Source: Haemophilus parahaemolyticus
GTDB taxonomy: Bacteria; Pseudomonadota; Gammaproteobacteria; Enterobacterales; Pasteurellaceae
Direction of reading: 5' to 3'
Assembly: GCF_018373095.1 (NCBI RefSeq)
Contig: NZ_JAHAHT010000043.1
Location: 1-13,240, forward strand
Length of the DNA: 13,240 nt
In this document: positions 6,321-12,855 of the stretch, piece by piece
Position numbering within the stretch: the stretch's first letter is position 1
Layout of the letters: every line of letters starts with the position of its first letter
The notes under the pieces: model-generated
Told to the model about the DNA's origin: nothing
Database searches by the model: none
The model's input: the letters and a program-made list of their open reading frames with translations, nothing else
Translations under genes and position numbers: made by a program

Positions 6321-7070
6321 ATGTCAGTAAAAATTACCTTTGCAGATAAAAAGCGTAAAACCGTTGAACAGGCGGAGTTTACCGAAGATGGACGCTACTT
6401 ACGGAAAGTGCGTAGTTTCGTATTGCGAACTGGGCGTTTGAGCGACTATCAACGCGATATGATGAACAACAATTGGGCAAATCTTGGCTTAGATTACCAA
6501 AGCACATCCTTTAATTTCCAAGAAATTTTTGGCAACGACAATCCAGTGATTTTAGAAATCGGATTCGGTATGGGGCGTTCGTTGGTGGAAATGGCAGAGC
6601 AAAATCCAGACCGCAACTACATCGGTATTGAAGTTCACACGCCTGGCGTAGGGGCTTGTATTGCCTATGCATTAGAAAAAGGTGTGAAAAATTTACGTGT
6701 GATTTGTCATGATGCAACCGAAATTTTACGTGATAGCGTTGCCGATGGCACATTAGGTGGCTTGCAACTTTATTTCCCTGACCCGTGGCAGAAAGCAAAG
6801 CACCACAAGCGCCGTATTGTACAACCTGAATTTATCACTCGCGTATTAACCAAACTTCGCTCGAATGGTTTTATTCATTTTGCGACCGACTGGGAAAACT
6901 ACGCAGAACATATGCTTGAAGTCTTACGCCAATTTGAAAATGAATTAGAGAACACTTCGGCAACGAATGATTTTATTCCTCGCCCCGATTTCCGTCCATT
7001 AACTAAATTCGAAGAGCGTGGGCATCGCCTCGGTCACGGCGTTTGGGATTTATATTTCCTCAAAAAGTAA
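6321..7070 (+). CDS. trmB: tRNA (guanine-N7-)-methyltransferase TrmB
   Basis: The 249-residue enzyme uses S-adenosylmethionine to make 7-methylguanosine at position 46 in the variable loop of tRNAs. Residues VILEIGFGMG (76-85) form the SAM-binding loop. IGIEVHTPG (101-109) carries the acidic residue that holds the ribose. FPDPWQKAKHHKRR (152-165) is the signature of TrmB and its tRNA-binding region. The C-terminal TKFEERGHRLGHGVWDL (228-244) is also diagnostic. GAGAG (6312-6316) precedes the ATG. The gene is followed after 101 bases by yggL, the same neighbour as in E. coli. The terminator immediately upstream makes its promoter unclear. Confidence 0.96.
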   Translation: MSVKITFADKKRKTVEQAEFTEDGRYLRKVRSFVLRTGRLSDYQRDMMNNNWANLGLDYQSTSFNFQEIFGNDNPVILEIGFGMGRSLVEMAEQNPDRNYIGIEVHTPGVGACIAYALEKGVKNLRVICHDATEILRDSVADGTLGGLQLYFPDPWQKAKHHKRRIVQPEFITRVLTKLRSNGFIHFATDWENYAEHMLEVLRQFENELENTSATNDFIPRPDFRPLTKFEERGHRLGHGVWDLYFLKK

Positions 7071-7073
7071 TAA

Positions 7074-7082
7074 ACAAGCGGT
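7074..7082 (+). repeat. Exact uptake-signal core ACAAGCGGT
   Basis: This 9-base word directly follows the trmB stop codon and is the core described for the A. pleuropneumoniae-type DNA uptake sequence in Pasteurellaceae. Another exact copy lies inside thiQ at 2796-2804. Uptake function is inferred from the family. Confidence 0.6.
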
Positions 7083-7171
7083 GAAAAAGGCTTGAAAAAT
7101 CGTAAAATGTAACCATCTTTTGCCCAATCAAGTTTCGCCAATTTCAACGAACATTCCATAAGGAGAAAAAT

Positions 7172-7513
7172 ATGGCTATTCAACGTAACGCACGTCAGCG
7201 TAAAAAAATGCACTTAGCAGAATTCCAAGAATTAGGCTTTTTAGTAAAATTTAACTTTGCGGAAAGCACAGGCATCGACCAAATTGATGCAACAGTTGAT
7301 CGTTTTATCGACGAAGTGATCAAAGCAAACGGTCTTGCTTATGAAGGCAACGGTTACCTCGCTTGGGAAGGTTTAGTATGCTTAGAAAAAATTGGCAAAT
7401 GTGATGAATCACACCGTCAATTAGTGAAAACTTGGTTAGAAAACAATGGCTTACAAAACGTACAAGTAAGCGAATTATTCGATATCTGGTGGGATTTCCC
7501 AGCAGAAGCTTAA
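7172..7513 (+). CDS. yggL: YggL (DUF469) family ribosome-associated protein
   Basis: The 113-residue cytoplasmic protein begins MAIQRNARQRKKMHLAEFQELGF, a basic N-terminus conserved in YggL. It continues with the acidic FIDEVIKANGLAYEGNG segment and ends SELFDIWWDFPAEA, close to the family's usual WW-rich terminus. YggL of E. coli has been reported to bind the 50S subunit; a precise biochemical role is not established. Its position right after trmB is conserved with E. coli. AAGGAG lies upstream of the ATG within the 7159-7167 interval. A dyad made of two opposed uptake-like words follows the stop and probably ends the transcript. Confidence 0.92.
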   Translation: MAIQRNARQRKKMHLAEFQELGFLVKFNFAESTGIDQIDATVDRFIDEVIKANGLAYEGNGYLAWEGLVCLEKIGKCDESHRQLVKTWLENNGLQNVQVSELFDIWWDFPAEA

Positions 7514-7531
7514 TTAAGTATTTTCATCTCG

Positions 7532-7572
7532 AGCGGTCAATTTTTGCAAAAGTTTTACAGAAATTGACCGCT
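7532..7572. terminator. Inverted pair of uptake-like words after yggL, probable terminator
   Basis: AGCGGTCAATTT (7532-7543) and AAATTGACCGCT (7561-7572) are perfect 12-base complements with a 17-base loop that includes TTGCAAAA. Head-to-head uptake sequences often serve as terminators in Pasteurellaceae. There is no strong T-run after the stem, so termination on the plus strand may be weak. Confidence 0.55.
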
Positions 7573-7600
7573 TGCTTATATTAGATTAAAAGGAAATAAA

Positions 7601-8137
7601 ATGGAAATAATCGGTTCAATTTTGTCGGTCATTATCGGCTTTTTCACCTTTATTTTAATTCTACGTTCTTGGCTAGAATTTTGCCGCATAGATCCTCGAA
7701 TGCCACTTTCACAATCATTATTGAGAATAAGCGAACCTGTGCTTGCCCCCATCAAAAAAATCATTCCAACCCGCAAAGGCATCAACTTCGCAGCGATTTT
7801 ATTAGCTGTAGTGTTACTGATGGCAGAAAAATGGATCGTATTTGGCTTATCTGTTCCACTTGCTGTATTAGCAGGCGTATTAGGTGTAGTTAAAACCTTT
7901 GGGCAAATTCTCTTCTTTACCACCTTGATCCGAGCGTTAATGAGCTGGGTGACTCAAGGAAACCATCCGCTTGATTATATGGTGGCACAAATCACAGAGC
8001 CTGTCTTAGGTATTATCCGCCGTATCTTACCTCGCACGGGAATGTTAGATTTCTCTGTAATGGTACTTGGCTTTGCGTTAATTTTGCTAAACAACGTGTT
8101 CTACAATATTTTCGGCGTATTATGGGCAATTGCATAA
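7601..8137 (+). CDS. yggT: YggT family inner-membrane protein (two YggT repeats)
   Basis: This 178-residue, very hydrophobic protein has an internal duplication: SEPVLAPIKKIIP (44-56) is repeated as TEPVLGIIRRILP (132-144). Each copy is flanked by membrane helices (about 3-22, 62-82, 85-115 and 148-175). That two-repeat layout and length fit the YggT family. Family members have been linked to osmotic or potassium stress in E. coli and to plastid and cell-envelope roles in plants and cyanobacteria, but no molecular activity is settled. AAAGGA lies in 7588-7593, upstream of the ATG. The stop codon overlaps the start of yggU (TAATG, 8135-8139), implying coupled translation, as in the conserved yggT-yggU pair. 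Confidence 0.9.
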   Translation: MEIIGSILSVIIGFFTFILILRSWLEFCRIDPRMPLSQSLLRISEPVLAPIKKIIPTRKGINFAAILLAVVLLMAEKWIVFGLSVPLAVLAGVLGVVKTFGQILFFTTLIRALMSWVTQGNHPLDYMVAQITEPVLGIIRRILPRTGMLDFSVMVLGFALILLNNVFYNIFGVLWAIA

Positions 8138-8436
8138 TGCAAGCGGTCGAAAAAGTAGAAAATCCTGACGGCATTCGGTTGCGAATTTTCCTGCAACCGA
8201 AAGCCAGCCGCGATCAAATTGTCGGCTTACATGATTGCGAGCTAAAAATCGCCATTACTGCCCCGCCTGTGGATGGTGCAGCAAATGCTCATCTGCTTAA
8301 ATATCTCAGCAAATTGTTTAAAGTGCCGAAAAGTAGCATTATGCTAGAAAAAGGCGAATTGCAACGGCATAAGCAAATTTTCGTGCCAAGCCCGAAGCTG
8401 ATGCCGAAAGAGATTGCGAATATATTAGCAACATAA
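8137..8436 (+). CDS. yggU: YggU (DUF167) family protein
   Basis: With the start at 8137 the product is 99 residues and matches DUF167 proteins closely. LQPKASRDQIVGLH (19-32), ITAPPVDGAANAHLLKYL (40-57) and EKGELQRHKQI (71-81) are family hallmarks. Its function is unknown. The ATG overlaps the yggT stop as TAATG, the usual sign of translational coupling. An in-frame ATG at 8122 would add five residues but has no ribosome-binding site and no family support. The second and following codons contain GCAAGCGGTC (8139-8148), an uptake-like word in the weakly conserved N-terminus. A strong terminator follows the stop. Confidence 0.9.
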   Translation: MQAVEKVENPDGIRLRIFLQPKASRDQIVGLHDCELKIAITAPPVDGAANAHLLKYLSKLFKVPKSSIMLEKGELQRHKQIFVPSPKLMPKEIANILAT

Positions 8437-8437
8437 C

Positions 8438-8464
8438 AAAAAACGGCACTTTTGTGCCGTTTTG
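8438..8464 (+). terminator. Rho-independent terminator after yggU
   Basis: AAACGGCAC (8441-8449) pairs perfectly with GTGCCGTTT (8454-8462) around TTTT. An A-run before and T-run after allow it to work in both directions. Confidence 0.85.
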
Positions 8465-8509
8465 CTTATCTATTTACAACTCTCAACAAATCAATCTACT
8501 ATCGCTCAA

Positions 8510-8715
8510 TTATTTTTCTTGTTTCCATTCCACCATAGCTTCAACAAAATTCAATAATTTCGCCCGATCTTTCATATTTAGTGTGCAAGTAATTCGTCAA
8601 ATTGGCGAGATTTCAACGCCAACTTAAAAACAAAGTTAAATTTAGCCAAAACTGGCTTTTCGGTAAAACAAAATTGTTGAATTGGTTTGGGTATCGAGTC
8701 TACGTCAGCACCTGA
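8510..8715 (-). pseudogene. Unidentified degraded coding remnant beside the efflux operon
   Basis: On the minus strand a 46-codon frame (8715-8578) has no start codon but reads protein-like. It ends KSRQFDELLAH and includes DSIPKPIQQFCF and KPVLAKFNFVFKLAL. Two bases after its stop, a further 21-residue frame begins at an ATG (8575-8510, MKDRAKLLNFVEAMVEWKQ). It is likewise protein-like and may be the frameshifted continuation. The upstream end stops at a TAA (8718-8716), about 20 bases from the -35 of the MerR-type promoter. This looks like the C-terminal tail of a gene destroyed when the neighbouring cassette arrived. I do not recognise the family, and chance coding appearance cannot be excluded. 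Confidence 0.4.
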
Positions 8716-8735
8716 TTAAATGTACGTTTTATGAC

Positions 8736-8766
8736 TTGACATTGTAGTTACTACAGACTTTATGAT
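8736..8766 (+). promoter_or_regulatory. MerR-type promoter/operator of the CDF-merR operon
   Basis: A perfect -35 TTGACA (8736-8741) and TATGAT (8761-8766) are separated by exactly 19 bases, longer than the usual 17. The dyad TGTAG-TTA-CTACA (8743-8755) fills the spacer. MerR-family activators bind such a dyad and untwist the overlong spacer when metal is present. Dyads of the GTAGTTACTAC kind are typical of the CadR/PbrR/ZntR branch. The likely regulator is encoded second in the operon, so it would control its own synthesis. Confidence 0.85.
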
Positions 8767-8801
8767 TCTTGCAAAGTAAATTAAATAGTTAAGGAAATAA
8801 A

Positions 8802-9479
8802 ATGAAAGAAGTTTTTATAGTAAAAAATCATAGTCCTAAAGAATATCAGCAGCATGCATCTTGTCCTCATAGTCAAATTTCTAAAAATAAAATGGTATTA
8901 GGCATTAGTTTTGCAATTATTACCTTCTATATGGTTGTTGAATTTCTAGGGGGATATTGGTTTAACAGCCTTACTTTAATGGCTGATGCTGGGCATATGG
9001 CAAATGATAGTTTATCTATTTTTTTAGCATGGATTGGATTATTTTTAAGTCTAAAATGGCAAAAATGGTTAGCTTTAATCAATGGAATTTCATTAATTTG
9101 GGTTGCTATTTGGATTTTTATCGAGGCTGTAACACGTTGGCAGGCTCCGATAGAAATAGACGCTTTGCCAATGTTAGGTGTAGCTTTACTAGGGTTTGGG
9201 ATTAATTTGTTGGTAGCTTTTATAATGCTAAAAAGTAATCGCCATAATTTGAATATTCGTGCAGCATATTTGCATGTTTTAGTAGATTTATTTGGTTCGG
9301 TTGTTGCTATTATTGCAGGAATAAGTGCTTGGTGGTTAAATTGGCAGTGGGTTGATGTAGTTGCTAGTGGTATCTTAAGTATTTTTGTATTACACAGCGG
9401 TATTTCTACAGTTTTTCAAGCTGTTAAATCATTGTATGATAGAAATACACATTTCTTATTAGATGATCATTCTCATTAA
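8802..9479 (+). CDS. Cation diffusion facilitator (zinc-type) without C-terminal domain
   Basis: The 225-residue membrane protein has the six-helix core of CDF metal/proton antiporters. Helices fall roughly at 31-50, 66-84, 90-110, 122-143, 155-177 and 183-205. LMADAGHMANDS in TM2 supplies H65 and D69, and YLHVLVDLFGS in TM5 supplies H158 and D162. This HD-HD site is typical of zinc/cadmium/cobalt exporters such as ZitB and CzcD. Usual CDFs are about 300 residues. This one stops about 20 residues after TM6, so the cytosolic C-terminal dimerisation domain is absent. The His-rich TM4-TM5 loop is also absent. Instead both ends carry histidines (H10, H18, H23 and H217, H223, H225). The terminus is followed directly by merR, so truncation by mutation is unlikely. 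It is AT-rich with AAT/ATT/TTA-heavy codons unlike its neighbours. AAGGAAA precedes the ATG. Confidence 0.88.
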   Translation: MKEVFIVKNHSPKEYQQHASCPHSQISKNKMVLGISFAIITFYMVVEFLGGYWFNSLTLMADAGHMANDSLSIFLAWIGLFLSLKWQKWLALINGISLIWVAIWIFIEAVTRWQAPIEIDALPMLGVALLGFGINLLVAFIMLKSNRHNLNIRAAYLHVLVDLFGSVVAIIAGISAWWLNWQWVDVVASGILSIFVLHSGISTVFQAVKSLYDRNTHFLLDDHSH

Positions 9480-9503
9480 AGTAAAAAATTGCTTGAGGAA
9501 ATA

Positions 9504-9890
9504 ATGAAAATTAGTGAATTAAGTAAATCTACACATACTAATATTGAAACTATCCGATACTATGAAAAGCAAGGAGTATTGCAGCCACCTAAGCGGTTGG
9601 TTAATGGTTATCGATATTATAATGAAGAGAGCGTAGAGCAATTAAACTTTATCAAAAAATGTCGGACATTGGGTTTCTCTTTAGAGAATATTAAGGTACT
9701 CAATCGTATTAAATTCAGTATGGAAGATCATTATCAGGCGGATCAATTAGTACTGAATCAACTGATTCAAGTGGAAAATAAAATATCTCAATTATTAGAA
9801 ATTAAAGCTTTTTTACAGTCCATTGTTACCGAAAGTGAACATAATGAAGAGGAATGTAAAGCAATAGAAGGGTTGAAAAGTATAAAATAA
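9504..9890 (+). CDS. MerR family metal-responsive transcriptional regulator
   Basis: The 128-residue protein starts MKISELSKSTHTNIETIRYYE. It has the MerR winged helix-turn-helix (1-40), NGYRYYNEESV (34-44), KCRTLGFSLENI (52-63) and a long dimerisation helix (about 75-110). It should bind the 19-base-spacer operator at 8736-8766 and switch on the efflux operon, its own gene included. The effector region is unusual. The cysteine at the start of the dimerisation helix that ligates metal in ZntR/CadR/MerR is missing, with H76 nearby. The C-terminal loop keeps only H113 and C118. Metal identity is therefore uncertain; zinc or cobalt fits a His-rich site better than mercury. GAGGAA (9495-9500) selects the ATG at 9504 over an in-frame TTG at 9489. 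It follows the CDF gene by 24 bases. Confidence 0.88.
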   Translation: MKISELSKSTHTNIETIRYYEKQGVLQPPKRLVNGYRYYNEESVEQLNFIKKCRTLGFSLENIKVLNRIKFSMEDHYQADQLVLNQLIQVENKISQLLEIKAFLQSIVTESEHNEEECKAIEGLKSIK

Positions 9891-9950
9891 AGAAGATAGA
9901 TTGCGAACTAAGTAAAAATCTCTAAAAATTTGACCGCTCTTTAGGAAGAA

Positions 9951-9988
9951 AAAATGCCGCCTAAATTTTAATTTTTAGACGGCATTTT
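9951..9988. terminator. Bidirectional terminator between merR and cpdB
   Basis: AAAATGCCG (9951-9959) pairs with CGGCATTTT (9980-9988). The stem continues, past one mismatch, as CTAAA (9961-9965) with TTTAG (9974-9978). T-runs lie on both sides, so it can end both the plus-strand merR transcript and the minus-strand cpdB transcript. An uptake-like ACCGCT lies just upstream at 9933-9938. Confidence 0.8.
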
Positions 9989-10001
9989 ATTTTTCTAGCT
10001 A

Positions 10002-11975
10002 CTATTTCGACAAATCAATTTGATACACTGCAAAACCGATTTCGTCAGTACCCACCTGTTTCATCGGGTATTGTGCTTTTTCAGCGATAAATTTCGCCGC
10101 TTGTTCGCTTGGCGATGTTTCAAAACGGACATCTAATTTATCGTTACCTGTGATAGGCACAAAACGCCAGTTTTTATCCGCATTTGGATTGACTGAACCC
10201 TCTTTCTCACTGGTTGCTTTAATATAATCAGCCAAAATTTGACGGCTTTCATCTGGTGAAGCGTAAACAATATGTTTATCACCAGTACCTGGGAATTTAT
10301 TGCCGTAAGCACGATAGTTATTAGTTGCAATTAAAAATTCTGCTTTTGGATCAACTGGTTTACCTTGATAAGTAAGATTTACTACACGATGCGAATCTGG
10401 GTTGATAAGTTTGCATTCGCCGTCGTAACGAGCAGGTTTGGTTAGATCGTATTCATAATTAACACCATCAATCACATCAAAGTTGTAAGTACGGAAGCCT
10501 TCCCAGTCGATTAATGATTGTGGTTTATCACTGGTAGGGTCAATTTGTTTAAACATACCTGCACTGCACTCTAACCATTCTTTTAATTGTTCGCCTGTGG
10601 CTTTAACAACCACTAGCGTATTTGGATAAAGGTATAAGTCTGCCGCATTACGGAAAGTTAATTCACCTTTGTTCACTTCGGTATAGCCCGTTGGGTCATT
10701 TTTACGACCACCCGCTTTAAATGGAGCACCTGCACTTAAAATAGGCAAACCAGCCATTTCTGCCACACTTGGTGCCACTTTTTCAACGTATGCTTTTTGT
10801 GCTTGGTTCACTATTTGGATGGTTGGATCATCTTGCACTAATGCAAGGTAGCTATACATATTGTCTGTGGCTTTACCGATAGGTTGAGACACAAATTTAC
10901 GAGTTGCTTCGTGAACTGGTGCCAAAAGAGCGGTGATTTCTGGATCATTTTTTGCAAGTGCTTTTTTGGTTTCTACATCATAAATTGGGCGAAGAACCGC
11001 TTTGCCTGAAGTAACAATCCATTTGCCTTTGTGTTCTGTTAAGCCTAAATCTACCACACTGATATTATTTGCCCAATAGCCAGCCATACTTTCTGGTACG
11101 CCTTTTACGGTACCATTTACGATGTCCGCATTTGGTGATTTCGCAAATTCTTTATTTGGGAATAAACGGTGTGAGTGACCAAAAATAACTGCATCAATAT
11201 GTGGAACATCTGCCAAATAGAATGCCGAGTTTTCAGCACCTTCTTTATATGGTTCATCAGACGGGCCAGTGTGAGCTAATGCAACGATAATATCAGCCCC
11301 TTTTTTCTTCATTTCAGGGACATATTTTTGTGCTGTTTTTACAATATCACGGGTTTCCACTTTACCTTGAAGGTTTGCTTTATCCCAAACGATAATTTGT
11401 GGCGGTACAAAACCGATATAACCGATTTTTAATTTATGTTTTTTGCCATTATTATCCACCACAGATTTTTCTTGAATGACATAAGGTGTGAAATAAGGTT
11501 CTTCAGTTCCAACTTTTACTACGTTCGCATTTACAATCGGGAATTTAGCTTGTTTGATGGCATCTGCAAGATAATTGAGACCATAGTTAAATTCGTGGTT
11601 ACCTAATGTACCCACTTCATAATTCATCGCATTTAAACAATCGACCGCAGGGTTAGATTTGCCTTCTTTATAGCCTTGTGCAGCTTGATAGTCTGCAATT
11701 GGATTACCTTGAATTAGGTCACCGTTATCTACTAATACACTATTTTTTACTTCAGCACGTGCTTGACGAATAAGGCTTGCCGCACGAGTAAAACCGAATT
11801 TATCAGTCGGTGCATCTTTATAATAGTCAAAATCGGTCAAGAAGCTATGAACATCTGTTGTTGCCACAATGCGTAAATCAACATCGCTTTTTCCTTTTGC
11901 AATCGCAAAACGGTTTGCACTTAATGCTAGGATGCTAGTTGCTCCAATTTGAATAAAATGGCGTCTGTTCATCAT
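10002..11975 (-). CDS. cpdB: Periplasmic 2',3'-cyclic-nucleotide 2'-phosphodiesterase/3'-nucleotidase
   Basis: The 657-residue enzyme hydrolyses 2',3'-cyclic nucleotides and then 3'-nucleotides to nucleoside and phosphate in the periplasm. The metallophosphoesterase half shows TTDVHS (D41, H43), DNGDLIQGNP (D86), GNHEFNYG (N126, H127), AHTG (H235) and GHSHRLFP (266-273), the complete two-metal site. The C-terminal 5'-nucleotidase-like substrate domain includes NTLVVVKATGEQLKEWLE and NYRAYGNKFPG. Length matches the family. The signal peptide NRRHFIQIGATSILALSA with a cleavage-like AIA-KG carries a twin arginine, suggesting Tat export, whereas E. coli CpdB has a Sec signal. GGAG lies five bases before the ATG (a second ATG follows immediately). 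It lies downstream of aphA, behind a probable terminator. Confidence 0.95.
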   Translation of the reverse strand: MMNRRHFIQIGATSILALSANRFAIAKGKSDVDLRIVATTDVHSFLTDFDYYKDAPTDKFGFTRAASLIRQARAEVKNSVLVDNGDLIQGNPIADYQAAQGYKEGKSNPAVDCLNAMNYEVGTLGNHEFNYGLNYLADAIKQAKFPIVNANVVKVGTEEPYFTPYVIQEKSVVDNNGKKHKLKIGYIGFVPPQIIVWDKANLQGKVETRDIVKTAQKYVPEMKKKGADIIVALAHTGPSDEPYKEGAENSAFYLADVPHIDAVIFGHSHRLFPNKEFAKSPNADIVNGTVKGVPESMAGYWANNISVVDLGLTEHKGKWIVTSGKAVLRPIYDVETKKALAKNDPEITALLAPVHEATRKFVSQPIGKATDNMYSYLALVQDDPTIQIVNQAQKAYVEKVAPSVAEMAGLPILSAGAPFKAGGRKNDPTGYTEVNKGELTFRNAADLYLYPNTLVVVKATGEQLKEWLECSAGMFKQIDPTSDKPQSLIDWEGFRTYNFDVIDGVNYEYDLTKPARYDGECKLINPDSHRVVNLTYQGKPVDPKAEFLIATNNYRAYGNKFPGTGDKHIVYASPDESRQILADYIKATSEKEGSVNPNADKNWRFVPITGNDKLDVRFETSPSEQAAKFIAEKAQYPMKQVGTDEIGFAVYQIDLSK

Positions 11976-12004
11976 AAAAACTCCACAAAAATTTTGAAAA
12001 AGTA

Positions 12005-12022
12005 GGCGGATAGAAATCCGCC
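12005..12022 (-). terminator. Hairpin terminator between aphA and cpdB
   Basis: GGCGGAT (12005-12011) pairs perfectly with ATCCGCC (12016-12022) around four bases. On the minus strand it is followed by TACTTTTTC. It would stop, or attenuate, aphA transcription before cpdB. Confidence 0.65.
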
Positions 12023-12025
12023 CAC

Positions 12026-12039
12026 ATAAACATGTTTAT
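12026..12039. promoter_or_regulatory. Perfect 14-base palindrome upstream of cpdB
   Basis: ATAAACATGTTTAT is exactly self-complementary and lies between the aphA stop and the terminator hairpin. It could be an operator for a cpdB promoter or a chance A/T palindrome. No convincing -35/-10 pair was found around it. Confidence 0.3.
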
Positions 12040-12066
12040 CCTATTTTAAGGTCATTCAACACTATT

Positions 12067-12774
12067 TTAATAGCTTGAATTGATTAAAACTTCTTCGCCA
12101 TAGCCACCTAAAGTTGGCATTGGTTGGTAAGTTGAGTTTGCCGCACGCATTAGACGAATACCGCGAATGCCTGCTTCTTTCGCAGCTAAAATATCATCAT
12201 CGCTGTCGCCATAGTGGATTGTCACTTTATGAGCAATAATACCAGGGGTTTTATTATATTTTGTCGTACGTTCACGACCACCCATAAATTCCACTGGATG
12301 CATATTTTTAATATCAAATGCTTTTTGTAATACAGGGGTTACGCCATCGGTTTTACCTGCTGTACGACCTGTAATAAAGTAAATTTGGTCTCCACGCTCT
12401 TGGTGCATTTTGATTAAATCTGCACCAATTTGTTTTGGAATTGAGTAATTATCACACCCTGCATTTACTTCATTCCAGAAGTCTTGGTTTTTTAAGTAAT
12501 CTTGTTTGCCTGGTGAGTATTTTTGCTGACCGTAGTAGAAGCAAGGACTGCTAAATAACACGGTGTCGTCAATGTCAAAGCTCACATTAATCGGTGCTTT
12601 GCCCTCTAATTCTTTTTTAATTTGATCAACTGAAATCCAGTGAATGGGTTGTTCAACCAACATTTCACGGGCGTTAGTGCCTGATTGAGTGTAAGGCTCA
12701 GTTTTAGACGCAAATGCTGGCATCATTAAACTACCGATAACGACTGCTAATGAGAGTTTAGTTAATTTGTTCAT
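12067..12774 (-). CDS. aphA: Class B acid phosphatase AphA
   Basis: The 235-residue periplasmic, magnesium-dependent phosphatase releases phosphate from nucleotides and other monoesters and can transfer phosphate to nucleosides. A Sec signal peptide (1-23, cleavage after AFA) precedes the mature protein. The HAD-fold catalytic motif FDIDDTVLFSSPCFYYG (66-82) supplies nucleophile D67 and acid D69. FITGRTAGKTDG (133-144) and YGDSDDDI (188-195) supply the other conserved motifs. The C-terminal NSTYQPMPTLGGYGEEVL is characteristic. Length matches E. coli AphA. AGAGGA is six bases before the ATG. It lies between rpoD and cpdB on the same strand; together with cpdB it suggests periplasmic nucleotide salvage. 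Confidence 0.95.
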   Translation of the reverse strand: MNKLTKLSLAVVIGSLMMPAFASKTEPYTQSGTNAREMLVEQPIHWISVDQIKKELEGKAPINVSFDIDDTVLFSSPCFYYGQQKYSPGKQDYLKNQDFWNEVNAGCDNYSIPKQIGADLIKMHQERGDQIYFITGRTAGKTDGVTPVLQKAFDIKNMHPVEFMGGRERTTKYNKTPGIIAHKVTIHYGDSDDDILAAKEAGIRGIRLMRAANSTYQPMPTLGGYGEEVLINSSY

Positions 12775-12801
12775 AAAGAATCCTCTGTTTATGATTGAAA
12801 T

Positions 12802-12845
12802 AAGCGGTCAACTCTTCACAAAATTTTGCAAAAAATTGACCGCTT
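12802..12845. terminator. Inverted uptake-like pair between rpoD and aphA, probable rpoD terminator
   Basis: AAGCGGTCAA (12802-12811) and TTGACCGCTT (12836-12845) are perfect 10-base complements separated by 24 bases containing TTTTGCAAAA. The arrangement mirrors that after yggL. It lies 11 bases after the rpoD stop and probably ends the rpoD transcript. Confidence 0.55.
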
Positions 12846-12855
12846 GAAAAAAAGA

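Noticed and set aside
6511..6798. Minus-strand 95-codon open frame inside trmB
   Set aside because: It is a shadow of the SAM-binding core of trmB.
7576..7923. Minus-strand 115-codon open frame across yggT
   Set aside because: It lies opposite a conserved membrane protein gene; its composition reflects complemented hydrophobic codons.
8122..8136. Earlier ATG for yggU
   Set aside because: It has no ribosome-binding site; the TAATG overlap and family length favour 8137.
9489..9503. TTG start adding five residues to the MerR protein
   Set aside because: The GAGGAA would then be inside the gene; the ATG at 9504 matches the normal MerR N-terminus.
9891..9950. Other half of the gene interrupted at 8715
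   Set aside because: No frame here resembles a continuation of the remnant; the sequence is AT-rich spacer with an uptake-like word.
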